Shown piece by piece: positions 1 through 5,512 of a DNA stretch of 5,512 bases. The position numbers and the translations under genes are program-made. Origin of the DNA: Burkholderiales bacterium (GTDB lineage Bacteria; Pseudomonadota; Gammaproteobacteria; Burkholderiales; Burkholderiaceae_C); NCBI GenBank assembly GCA_947448105.1, contig CANFNE010000173.1:1-5512 (forward strand), written 5' to 3'. Position 1 is the stretch's first letter; every line of letters begins with the position of its first letter. The notes beneath the pieces are model-generated. The model made no database searches and was not told the DNA's origin. It saw nothing but the letters and a program-made list of their open reading frames with translations.

Positions 1-299
1 GCAAAGCGCTTGATTGCAAAGCCCTCGGCCACGATTTTTTCTTCGGCCACCTGGTCGTGAACGAACAGCACGTCGGCGTCGCCCCGGCGGCCCATGTCAA
101 TGGCTTGGCCGGTGCCTAGGGCGACCACTTTCACTTCGACGCCCGTGGCCTTGGTAAACGCGGGCAGCAGGTGCGCAAACAGGCCCGACTGCTCGGTGGA
201 CGTGGTGGACGCCATGACGATGGGTTCGGCCTGTGCGGCGGTGGACGCCGCAAGTAGCGAAAAAGCCAGGGCAAGCCAGGGGGTAAACGGTGATTTCAC
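1..299 (-). CDS. tupA: Tungstate ABC transporter substrate-binding protein TupA, partial (N-terminal 99 codons; rest lies beyond the left edge)
   Basis: This is the periplasmic binding protein of a tungstate importer; it should capture the oxyanion and hand it to TupB. The frame starts at a GTG (299-297) and stays open to the window edge. Residues 1-24 form a Sec signal peptide: a Lys at position 2, a hydrophobic core, then an AQA cleavage site before Glu25. The mature start carries STTSTEQSG (residues 31-39), matching the TTTS-type oxyanion-binding loop of TupA-like proteins. It is followed by LLPAF, GTGQAI (62-67) and GDADVLFVH (73-81), all typical of the family. Full-length relatives are about 270-290 residues, so roughly two thirds is missing. 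The GTG overlaps the tupC stop by 4 bases (GTGA), and a GGAG lies 7 bases upstream. Being last in the tup set is unusual. WtpA and ModA are less likely given these motifs; tungstate versus molybdate preference is inferred. Confidence 0.9.
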   Translation of the reverse strand, partial: MKSPFTPWLALAFSLLAASTAAQAEPIVMASTTSTEQSGLFAHLLPAFTKATGVEVKVVALGTGQAIDMGRRGDADVLFVHDQVAEEKIVAEGFAIKRF

Positions 300-1039
300 A
301 AGAGTTCTCCTTTAACAAAAATATGGGCGGCCGGGCACTGCGTTTGCAGCACGGCGGCATCAAAAAACTGGGCCACGGGCAAATCGGCCAGCAACTGGCC
401 ACGCTCAAGGTAGATCACCCGCTGCGCCAGGCGCTTGACCTGGCCCAGGTTGTGGCTGGCAAACACCAAGGTGGCGTCGGCGCGGCTGTCGGCAAAGCGC
501 TGCATGAGCGATTCGACCTCGGCTTTGGCATGCGGATCCAGGCTGGCCGTGGGTTCGTCCAGCAGCAGCAACTGCGGCGCCAGCGCCCAGGCCCGTGCCA
601 GCGCCACTTGCTGCTGTTGCCCCAGTGACAGCGTGCGCGCACTGCGCCCGGCCAGCTCTTGCAAGCCGGCTGCCCGCAGGGCTGCGAGCGCCTGCACTTG
701 GGCCGGGCCCCAGGGCGTGCCGCGCAGCCACAAGGCCAGCGCTACCGAACGCTGCACCGTGGTGCGCAGCATGTGCGGCCTTTGAAACAACATGGCCTGG
801 CGCAGCGCGGGCGCAGCAGCGCGCTCGCCTTGGGTGGGGGCCAGCAAGCCGTGCAGCAGGCGCAGCAGCGTGCTCTTGCCCGAGCCGTTGGAGCCCACCA
901 GCGCCACGCGTTCGCCGGCCTGCAGGTGCAAAGAAACCTGGGTCAGCGCACTGACCTGCTCGGGCCGCGCGCGGCGCAGGCTGCGGCCATCGGCACCGAT
1001 TTGCACGCTGGCGTCGCGCAGTCGGATGAGCGTGCTCAC
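296..1039 (-). CDS. tupC: Tungstate ABC transporter ATP-binding protein TupC
   Basis: A 247-residue cytoplasmic ABC ATPase that powers uptake through TupB. Motifs visible in order: Walker A GSNGSGKST (49-57), Q-loop Gln86 in FQRPHM, signature LSLGQ (137-141), Walker B LLLLDEP (157-163) with catalytic Glu162, D-loop SLD (166-168) and switch His196. The stretch after the Q-loop (LRTTVQRSVALALWLRG) and the C-terminal end HIFVKGELL resemble TupC proteins more than generic importer ATPases. The signature motif is unusual, with Leu where the consensus LSGGQ has the first Gly. The start is a GTG (1039-1037) overlapping the tupB stop by 4 bases, with no strong ribosome-binding site of its own, so translation is probably coupled to tupB. 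Length is normal for the family. Identification rests on motifs plus the flanking tupB and tupA genes. Confidence 0.92.
   Translation of the reverse strand: MSTLIRLRDASVQIGADGRSLRRARPEQVSALTQVSLHLQAGERVALVGSNGSGKSTLLRLLHGLLAPTQGERAAAPALRQAMLFQRPHMLRTTVQRSVALALWLRGTPWGPAQVQALAALRAAGLQELAGRSARTLSLGQQQQVALARAWALAPQLLLLDEPTASLDPHAKAEVESLMQRFADSRADATLVFASHNLGQVKRLAQRVIYLERGQLLADLPVAQFFDAAVLQTQCPAAHIFVKGELL
307..310 (-). promoter_or_regulatory. Ribosome-binding site of tupA
   Basis: GGAG within AAAGGAGAA, 7 bases before the GTG at 299-297. It lies inside the last codons of tupC and decides the GTG start for tupA, giving the gene its own initiation signal in addition to coupling through the GTGA overlap. 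Confidence 0.75.
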
Positions 1040-1773
1040 AGCGCCAGGCCCCGGTTTAGCGCCAGGCCCGCGCCCTCGGCGCGCACACGCCAGCGCCGCA
1101 GCAGCGCCACCAGCAGATTGAGCGCCAGCACCACGCCCAGCAGCACCAGCCCCAGGCCCAGCGCCAGCGGCAAGTCGCCCTTGGACGTTTCCAGCGCTAT
1201 AGCCGTGGTCATTACGCGGGTAAATCCGTCAATATTGCCGCCCACAATCATCACCGCGCCCACCTCTGATATGGCGCGCCCAAAGGCGGCGATCAGCACC
1301 ACCAAGAGCGCGTGGCGTTCGTCCCAGGCCAGCAGCCCGGCGCGCAGCGCGGCGCCCGCGCCCAGCGAGCGCAGTTGTTCGCCGTGCAACTGTTCAGCGT
1401 CTTGCACGGTTTGGCGGGTGAGCGCGGTGACGATGGGCAGCACCAGCACCGCCTGCGCCAGCACCATGGCCTTGAAGCTAAACAACCAGCCCAAATAGCC
1501 CAGCGGCCCCGAACGCGACAGCAGCAAATACACCAGCAGCCCCACTACCACCGAAGGAATGGCCAGGCTGGTGTTGAGCAAGGTCAGCACCACAGAGCGC
1601 CCGGCAAACTGCGCCACGCCCAGCCAGGCGCCCAAGCCCAGCCCCACGCTGCACGCCAGCACGCAAGCGCAAGCGCTGACCGCCAGCGAACGCGCCACAA
1701 TGCCCATCAACTGGGGATCGAGCGAGACGACGAGTTGTAGCGCGGTACTGGCGCTTTGGGTGAGCGTGGTCAT
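1036..1773 (-). CDS. tupB: Tungstate ABC transporter permease TupB
   Basis: A 245-residue inner-membrane permease that forms the oxyanion channel with TupC and receives substrate from TupA. About five hydrophobic segments are visible, near residues 28-50, 61-85, 98-118, 155-180 and 201-225. The motif GRAISEVGAVMIVGGNI (165-181) is highly characteristic of TupB-type permeases, and the preceding region (about 130-152, LGAGAALRAGLLAW) corresponds to the ATPase-contacting EAA loop in a degenerate form. I chose the ATG at 1773-1771 because the protein then begins a short distance before the family-typical DPQLMGIVARSL segment. The frame is open further upstream to a TTG at 1848, which would overlap the globin gene and add 25 residues with no family character. 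No good ribosome-binding site precedes the ATG. The gap to the globin stop is 56 bases. Confidence 0.9.
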   Translation of the reverse strand: MTTLTQSASTALQLVVSLDPQLMGIVARSLAVSACACVLACSVGLGLGAWLGVAQFAGRSVVLTLLNTSLAIPSVVVGLLVYLLLSRSGPLGYLGWLFSFKAMVLAQAVLVLPIVTALTRQTVQDAEQLHGEQLRSLGAGAALRAGLLAWDERHALLVVLIAAFGRAISEVGAVMIVGGNIDGFTRVMTTAIALETSKGDLPLALGLGLVLLGVVLALNLLVALLRRWRVRAEGAGLALNRGLAL

Positions 1774-1829
1774 GAAGGGGAGATCGTAGACGAGGCCGGC
1801 GCAAGGGCTGCGGAGCCCGCCCACGCGGT
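1774..1829 (-). other. Globin-tupB intergenic gap with a short inverted repeat
   Basis: This is the longest gap between the firmly called genes, 56 bases. It contains a 5-pair inverted repeat, GGGCT-GCGG-AGCCC (1805-1818), without a following T run in either direction. I see no convincing promoter, ribosome-binding site, ModE-like palindrome or metal-cofactor riboswitch in it. Confidence 0.4.
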
Positions 1830-2255
1830 TTAGCGGTTGCGCATCCAATCCGCCGTCTGAAAAAACGATTCGCGCAAGCGGGCACGCAAGGCCGCGTCTA
1901 TCTGCAGCTCACCCATGGCCTGGTCCATGCAGGCCAGCCACTGGTCGCGTTCCAGAATGCCAATGGAAAACGGCATGTGGCGCATGCGCAGCCGGGGGTG
2001 GCCAAAGCGTTCGATGTAGTACTGCGGCCCGCCCATCCAGCCGCTCAAAAACCAAAATAGCTTTTGCCGCGCCTGCGTGAGCAGCGCACCGTGCGCCGCC
2101 CGCAAGGCGGCGTAGCCGGGCTCCAACTCCATCAGGTCGTAAAAGCGCTCCACCAGGGACTGCAACACCGCCTCGCCGCCCAAAAGCGCGATCAGGTTGC
2201 TGGGGGCTTCGTCCTCGTCTTGGAGCAGGTTTGTCGGGTTATCGGTGCTTGTCAT
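1830..2255 (-). CDS. Group II truncated haemoglobin (trHbO/GlbO type)
   Basis: A 141-residue soluble haem protein of the 2-over-2 globin fold. The conserved core FLSGWMGGPQYYIERFGHPRLRMRH is easily matched to group II truncated globins such as mycobacterial GlbO. By alignment with GlbO from memory, key residues are Tyr39 (B10, distal ligand-stabilising), His55 (probable CD1), His93 (proximal haem ligand, in RMRHMPF) and Trp106 (G8, in ERDQWLACM, diagnostic of groups II and III). Residues 1-20 form an acidic, polar extension before the globin domain. Family members bind O2 tightly and have been linked to NO or peroxide chemistry; the role here is not shown. The ATG follows the ybbP-like stop by 12 bases and has only a weak ribosome-binding site, suggesting coupled translation. 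tupB follows 56 bases downstream on the same strand. Confidence 0.95.
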   Translation of the reverse strand: MTSTDNPTNLLQDEDEAPSNLIALLGGEAVLQSLVERFYDLMELEPGYAALRAAHGALLTQARQKLFWFLSGWMGGPQYYIERFGHPRLRMRHMPFSIGILERDQWLACMDQAMGELQIDAALRARLRESFFQTADWMRNR

Positions 2256-2267
2256 AGCCCGTGATTG

Positions 2268-4844
2268 TCAGGCCGCCGCGCGGCGCAGCGTTTCCACCAC
2301 CGGGCGGCGCAGCACGTCGCGCAGGCCCCACCAGCCCGCAGCCAGCGCCAGCAAAGCACCGGCCACCGATCCCAGCAGCGGCACCCACAGCGACACCGTC
2401 CACGAAAAATCGAACACGTAGCGCGCCAGCGCCCAACCGACGGCGCTGGCCACGACGGATGCCAAAAAGCCGGCCAGCAACCCAACGCCCGCCAGCTCGA
2501 TGCGCTGCACCTGGCGCAGCAAGCGGTTTTGCGCGCCCACAGCGCGCATGATGGCGAATTCACGCGCGCGCTCTTCGCGTGTGGCGCTCACGGCCGCAAA
2601 CAGCACCACCAGCCCGGCGGCCAGGGTGAAGCCAAACAAAAACTCCACCGCACGCACCACCTGGTCCAAGATGCGCTGCACCTGGGTAATGGTGGCACTC
2701 ATGTCCACCGCGGTCACATTGGGAAACTGGCGCACCAGCGCATTGTCAAACCCAGGCGTGCCCGGGGCGCGAAAGGCGCCCATATAGGTGGCGGACACGC
2801 CGTCCAAACGGCTGACCGGGTACATGGCAAAGAAATTGGCGCGCATAGACGTCCAATCCACCTTGCGTAAAGACGTCACTTTGGAGTCCATTGGCACCCC
2901 GGCGATGTCAAAGCGCAGCGTGTCTCCCAATGTGAGGCCCAAGGTGGTGGCAATGCCTTCCTCCATGCTGATGGCGCCGGCTTCCTCGGGCGTCCAAGCG
3001 CCGCCCACCACTTGGTTGTTGTCGGGCCGCGTGGCGCTGTGGCTGAGGTTGAACTCGCGGTCCACCAAGCGCCGGGCGCGCTCGTCGGTGTAGTCGTCCG
3101 ACGATACCGAGCGTCCATTGACCGCCACCAGGCGCCCCCGGATCATGGGATACCAGTCCATCCTGGCCACGCCCGCGGTGTGCAGGGCTTCCACAAAGCC
3201 ACTGGCCTGCTCAGGCATCACGTTGATCACAAAGCGGTTAGGCGCGTCCGCTGGCGTGGCCTTGCGCCAGCTCGCAATCAGGTCAGTGCGCAGCAGCACC
3301 AAGAGCACCAGCGCCAACAGCCCCACGGCCAAAGCGCTGACCTGCACCACCGTGTAGGCCGGACGCGCAGAAATTTGCCGCGTGGCCAGCACCAGCGCGC
3401 GCGGCGCCGTGGCCTCGTTCACGCTGGCGCGCAGCAGGCCAATGGCCAGCCAGCTCAAAGCCGCAAACAGCAACACCGCCCCGGCAAATCCGCCCACGGC
3501 AATCAGCCCGAGCTTCAGGTCGCTGCTCACTGCCAGCAGCAGTGCGGCAAAGCCCAGCACGCCCAAGGACAAGACGCCCAGCGAGGCGGGGCGCAAATTG
3601 CCCACATCGCGCCGAATCACCCGCAGCGGCGGCACCTGCGCCAACTGCAGCACCGGCGGCAGGCCAAACGCGCAAAGCAAGGTCAGGCCCATGCCCAGCC
3701 CCAAACCCACCGGTGCCAGCGTCGCCGCAGGCAAGCTGGTGTCCACCAGCCCGGCGAGCAACACCACAAACACGTAATGCACGCCATAGCCCAGCGCCAC
3801 GCCCAGGCTGCTGGCAAACACGCCTACCAGCGCAAATTCCCAGGCGTAGGACGCGGCGATGGCGCGCTGGCTCAGGCCCAGCACCCGCAGCATGGCGCAG
3901 TCGTCCAGGTGTTTGGCCGCAAAAGCGCGCGCCGCCAGGGCCACGGCCACGGCGCTCAGCAAGGCAGCCAAGAGCGCCACCAGGCTCAAGAACTTTTCGG
4001 CCCGCTCCAGCGTCTGGCTCAGCTCGGGGCGGCCGGACTGGGTCGATTCGATGCGCACGCCGCGCAGCGGTTCGGCTTGCGGAGGTGCCTCTTTGGCGGC
4101 GCCCGCAGAATTGGCCCCGCCGCTGGCTTGGCCCTTGATTTGCGCGTTGCCCCAGGCCACAAAGCGCGCCACTGCGGCGTCTTCACCGGCCACGGCCAAT
4201 CGGTAATTGACGCGGCTGGCGGGTTGCACCAGGGCGGTGGCAGCGATGTCGGCGGCGTTGACCATCACGCGCGGGGCAAAGTTCATAAAGCCGGCCCCCC
4301 GGTCGGGTTCGCTGGCAATGAGTGCGGTAATTTGAAACTGCGCGCTGCCCAGCATGAGCGCGTCGCCCACGTGCAGGGCCAAGGCGTCGAGCAACTGGGC
4401 GTCCACCCACACCGCGCCTGGGGGCGGAACGCCCGGCGCGGGTTGCTCGGGCGCGCCGGGGCTGGCGTTAAGCCGCAAGGTGCCGCGCAGCGGATAACCC
4501 GCCTCCACCGCCTTGAGCGACACCAGTTTGGTGGCACCGCCCAGCGCCTCGGGCGCGCGCGCCATGGTCTGAAAGCCCAGGGTTTGCGCCTGCGCCAGGC
4601 CCAAGCGCTTGGCCTCTTGGGCAAACGTGGCGGGTGCCGGTCGGTCCGTCGCGACCACGGCGTCGCCGCCCAATAGCTGGCGCGCGTCGCGCTGCAAGCC
4701 GCCTTGTAGGCGGTCGGCAAAAAACCCCACCGCCGTGAGCGAGGCGACCGCCAAGGTCACCGCCACCACCAAGAGCCGCAGTTCGCCCGAGCGCACGTCG
4801 CGCCACAAAGTGCGCCAGCCAAGGCGCCAAAAAGATTGCTTCAT
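2268..4844 (-). CDS. YbbP-type FtsX-like ABC transporter permease
   Basis: An 858-residue inner-membrane protein with the two-FtsX-domain, ten-helix layout of the YbbP family (E. coli YbbP is about 804 residues). Predicted helices lie near residues 22-42, 284-308, 332-362, 376-400, 420-440, 443-472, 495-518, 732-755, 782-808 and 813-837. The first FtsX domain includes the cytoplasmic coupling segment DDCAMLRVLGLS (314-325); the second repeats it as REFAIMRAVGA (761-771). Two large periplasmic regions lie at about 43-283 and 519-731. The first contains an Ala/Gly/Pro-rich, probably disordered stretch (about 236-262). Proteins of this group pair with a LolD/YbbA-like ATPase and act mechanically on lipids, lipoproteins or enzymes in the envelope; no such ATPase is in this window. 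The ATG has an AAGG 7 bases upstream (4855-4852). The SRPBCC gene ends 43 bases upstream and the globin starts 12 bases downstream. Confidence 0.92.
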   Translation of the reverse strand: MKQSFWRLGWRTLWRDVRSGELRLLVVAVTLAVASLTAVGFFADRLQGGLQRDARQLLGGDAVVATDRPAPATFAQEAKRLGLAQAQTLGFQTMARAPEALGGATKLVSLKAVEAGYPLRGTLRLNASPGAPEQPAPGVPPPGAVWVDAQLLDALALHVGDALMLGSAQFQITALIASEPDRGAGFMNFAPRVMVNAADIAATALVQPASRVNYRLAVAGEDAAVARFVAWGNAQIKGQASGGANSAGAAKEAPPQAEPLRGVRIESTQSGRPELSQTLERAEKFLSLVALLAALLSAVAVALAARAFAAKHLDDCAMLRVLGLSQRAIAASYAWEFALVGVFASSLGVALGYGVHYVFVVLLAGLVDTSLPAATLAPVGLGLGMGLTLLCAFGLPPVLQLAQVPPLRVIRRDVGNLRPASLGVLSLGVLGFAALLLAVSSDLKLGLIAVGGFAGAVLLFAALSWLAIGLLRASVNEATAPRALVLATRQISARPAYTVVQVSALAVGLLALVLLVLLRTDLIASWRKATPADAPNRFVINVMPEQASGFVEALHTAGVARMDWYPMIRGRLVAVNGRSVSSDDYTDERARRLVDREFNLSHSATRPDNNQVVGGAWTPEEAGAISMEEGIATTLGLTLGDTLRFDIAGVPMDSKVTSLRKVDWTSMRANFFAMYPVSRLDGVSATYMGAFRAPGTPGFDNALVRQFPNVTAVDMSATITQVQRILDQVVRAVEFLFGFTLAAGLVVLFAAVSATREERAREFAIMRAVGAQNRLLRQVQRIELAGVGLLAGFLASVVASAVGWALARYVFDFSWTVSLWVPLLGSVAGALLALAAGWWGLRDVLRRPVVETLRRAAA

Positions 4845-4875
4845 GGGGCGACCTTAGCGCAAAAGCCTTAGCCCC
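4845..4875 (-). promoter_or_regulatory. Possible hairpin enclosing duplicated Shine-Dalgarno sequence before the ybbP-like gene
   Basis: In the 43-base gap, minus-strand GGGGC (4875-4871) can pair with GCCCC (4849-4845), directly abutting the ATG. The 21-base loop holds two copies of GCTAAGG or their core (4872-4866 and 4858-4852, 14 bases apart), the second being the presumed ribosome-binding site. The stem is only 5 pairs, though all G-C, so regulation is a guess. Confidence 0.25.
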
Positions 4876-4887
4876 TGCGCACCTGCC

Positions 4888-5304
4888 CTATTTGGCGCTT
4901 TGAAGCGCCAGCACGTGGCGCGCAAAGTTGTCCAAGATGGACTGCCAGCCCGCGCGCTGCTGGTCTTCGGGGTGCTCGGTCTCGGCGTCAAAAGTGACGG
5001 TTACCGTAACACCGGCAGCGCCTTGCGAAAACTCCACCACCGCGCCGCGTTGGCCAAAGCGGTATTCCAACCGATGGGGCGCGTCCACGTGGGTGTATTC
5101 GCCCTCAAAGTCAAAGCCAAACGAGCCGTCCCGCGCTTCCATGCGCGACGAAAACTTTCCACCCACCCGCAAATCCACCGCAGCGGCTGTGGTGTGCCAG
5201 TCGGCGGAAGCGGCGTTCCATTGCTTGATGTCCTCAGGCGTGGTGTAGGAGCGCCACACTTCGGCGAGGGGGGCGGCGATGCGGGTGGAGACGGTGATTT
5301 GCAA
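4888..5304 (-). CDS. SRPBCC / AHSA1-like domain protein (START-related helix-grip fold)
   Basis: A small soluble protein of 138 residues if started at the TTG at 5304-5302. It opens with QITVSTRIAAPLAEVWRSYT and PEDIKQWNAAS, continues with the DLRVGGKFSSRMEARDGS segment and ends in QQRAGWQSILDNFARHV. These are hallmarks of the AHSA1 (activator of Hsp90 ATPase homologue 1-like) branch of SRPBCC proteins, which form a hydrophobic ligand-binding cavity. Bacterial members are mostly of unknown biochemical role. I chose the TTG because an AGGA (5316-5313) sits 8 bases upstream and family homology begins exactly there. An ATG at 5406-5404 in the same frame would add 34 residues lacking family character and overlap the upstream small ORF. 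The gene ends in TAG at 4890-4888. It is probably the first or second gene of the series. Confidence 0.88.
   Translation of the reverse strand: MQITVSTRIAAPLAEVWRSYTTPEDIKQWNAASADWHTTAAAVDLRVGGKFSSRMEARDGSFGFDFEGEYTHVDAPHRLEYRFGQRGAVVEFSQGAAGVTVTVTFDAETEHPEDQQRAGWQSILDNFARHVLALQSAK
4894..4909. repeat. Inverted repeat at the 3' end of the SRPBCC gene
   Basis: GGCGCTT and AAGCGCC separated by 2 bases give a perfect palindromic arm pair (6-pair stem with 4-base loop in practice) covering the last codons before the TAG. On the minus strand it is followed by AAATAG, not by a T run, so it is not a standard rho-independent terminator. It might slow exonucleases or polymerase, or be incidental. Confidence 0.4.
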
Positions 5305-5312
5305 GAAGACTA

Positions 5313-5316
5313 TCCT
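5313..5316 (-). promoter_or_regulatory. Ribosome-binding site supporting the TTG start of the SRPBCC gene
   Basis: AGGA located 8 bases before the TTG at 5304-5302. No ATG or GTG in the frame lies near this signal, and family homology starts at the TTG, so this site decides the start. Confidence 0.65.
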
Positions 5317-5317
5317 A

Positions 5318-5332
5318 AAACGGGCGTTTATA
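5318..5332 (-). promoter_or_regulatory. Weak candidate promoter/operator ahead of the SRPBCC gene
   Basis: On the minus strand a TATAAA (5332-5327) resembles a -10 box and would place a transcript start about 10-15 bases ahead of the SRPBCC ribosome-binding site. It partly overlaps an interrupted palindrome, AAACG-GG-CGTTT (5318-5329), which could be an operator. No TTGACA-like -35 is seen at the proper distance, so this is tentative. Confidence 0.2.
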
Positions 5333-5350
5333 CCGCGCTTCGCGAGAGCC

Positions 5351-5500
5351 TTAGGAGTGGTCCCAGTCCTGGTGCCGCAACAAGGAACCCGCAAATGCAC
5401 CCACATGCTCGGGCGTATGCAACTGGTGGTGGTGCGTCAGCGCCAGGAACCAACGGGCCACAACACCCCGCGCGATGTGCATATGTACGAGTGCTTGCAT
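5351..5500 (-). CDS. Putative small His-rich protein of unknown function, or C-terminal end of a gene entering from the right edge
   Basis: A 49-residue frame starting at ATG 5500-5498 and stopping at TAA 5353-5351. It has a strong ribosome-binding site, GGAGG at 5511-5507, 6 bases before the ATG. Nine of 49 residues are His, including HHH at 23-25, plus His28, His32, His43 and His48; there are two Trp (17, 46) and a short hydrophobic stretch near 12-21. I do not recognise a family. The frame is also open through the four codons upstream to the edge (5512), so it may be the tail of a longer protein. Third-position GC is lower than in the neighbours, and the opposite strand is also open here, so reality is uncertain. 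It lies 46 bases before the SRPBCC start and could share its transcript. Confidence 0.4.
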   Translation of the reverse strand: MQALVHMHIARGVVARWFLALTHHHQLHTPEHVGAFAGSLLRHQDWDHS

Positions 5501-5506
5501 ACGAGA

Positions 5507-5511
5507 CCTCC
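5507..5511 (-). promoter_or_regulatory. Strong ribosome-binding site ahead of the small His-rich ORF
   Basis: GGAGG, 6 bases before the ATG at 5500-5498. It is the best Shine-Dalgarno match in the window and the main argument that the 49-residue frame is translated as its own protein. Confidence 0.5.
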
Positions 5512-5512
5512 A

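Noticed and set aside
659..1498. Plus-strand open frame of 279 codons across tupC and tupB
   Set aside because: Low-complexity Arg/Gln/Ser/Ala composition and no domain; it is fully opposed by two well-supported minus-strand genes.
1774..1829. ModE-type operator or molybdenum/tungsten cofactor riboswitch ahead of tupB
   Set aside because: The gap is too short for the riboswitch, and no palindrome resembling the ModE consensus is present; only a 5-pair GC stem is seen.
1774..1848. Extended tupB start at TTG 1848
   Set aside because: It would overlap the globin gene and add 25 residues without family similarity; the ATG at 1773 gives the normal TupB N-terminus.
3012..4676. Long open frame of 554 codons on the plus strand opposite the ybbP-like gene
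   Set aside because: It is rich in Gln, His, Arg and Gly with no recognisable domain, as expected from the antisense of a GC-rich, Ala/Leu-rich coding sequence; the minus-strand gene has clear family motifs and membrane segments.
2268..4844. Frameshift or truncation in the large permease
   Set aside because: The frame is continuous for 858 residues, and both FtsX domains and all ten expected helices are present in order.
4894..4909. Rho-independent terminator after the SRPBCC gene
   Set aside because: The inverted repeat is real, but it lies within the coding end and has no T tract on either strand.

Overview
The window is GC-rich, and the codons of its long reading frames end mostly in G or C. 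The protein sequences (tungstate-type ABC transporter, YbbP-like permease, group II truncated haemoglobin, AHSA1/SRPBCC protein) look like those of a betaproteobacterium, most probably Burkholderiales/Comamonadaceae. That assignment is an inference from protein style and gene content; no rRNA or marker gene is present.

Every confidently called gene lies on the minus strand, so transcription runs from the right edge to the left. In transcription order: (1) a His-rich small ORF of uncertain reality at 5351-5500, which may instead be the tail of a gene running in from the right; (2) a 138-residue SRPBCC/AHSA1-like protein, 4888-5304, probably starting at a TTG codon; (3) an 858-residue YbbP-type FtsX-like ABC permease, 2268-4844; (4) a 141-residue group II truncated haemoglobin, 1830-2255; (5) tupB permease, 1036-1773; (6) tupC ATPase, 296-1039; (7) the first 99 codons of tupA, the secreted tungstate-binding protein, cut by the left edge.

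Spacing is tight: about 46 bases from the small ORF to SRPBCC, 43 to ybbP, 12 to the globin, 56 to tupB, then two 4-base GTGA overlaps (tupB/tupC and tupC/tupA). No convincing rho-independent terminator interrupts the series, so one transcript is plausible, though internal promoters cannot be excluded. TupB, TupC and TupA together make a complete high-affinity oxyanion (tungstate) importer: TupA binds the anion in the periplasm, TupB is the membrane channel and TupC supplies ATP hydrolysis. The YbbP-like permease has no ATPase partner in view and should act in lipid or lipoprotein/envelope handling, not in tungstate import. The globin and SRPBCC protein are soluble and have no evident mechanistic link to the transporters beyond co-orientation.

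No mobile element, CRISPR array, tRNA or rRNA is visible. I see no clear new system. The points worth a second look are the B-C-A order of the tup genes, the globin placed directly ahead of them, the altered signature motif in TupC, possible structure around the ybbP ribosome-binding site, and the unexplained 200 bases at the right edge.
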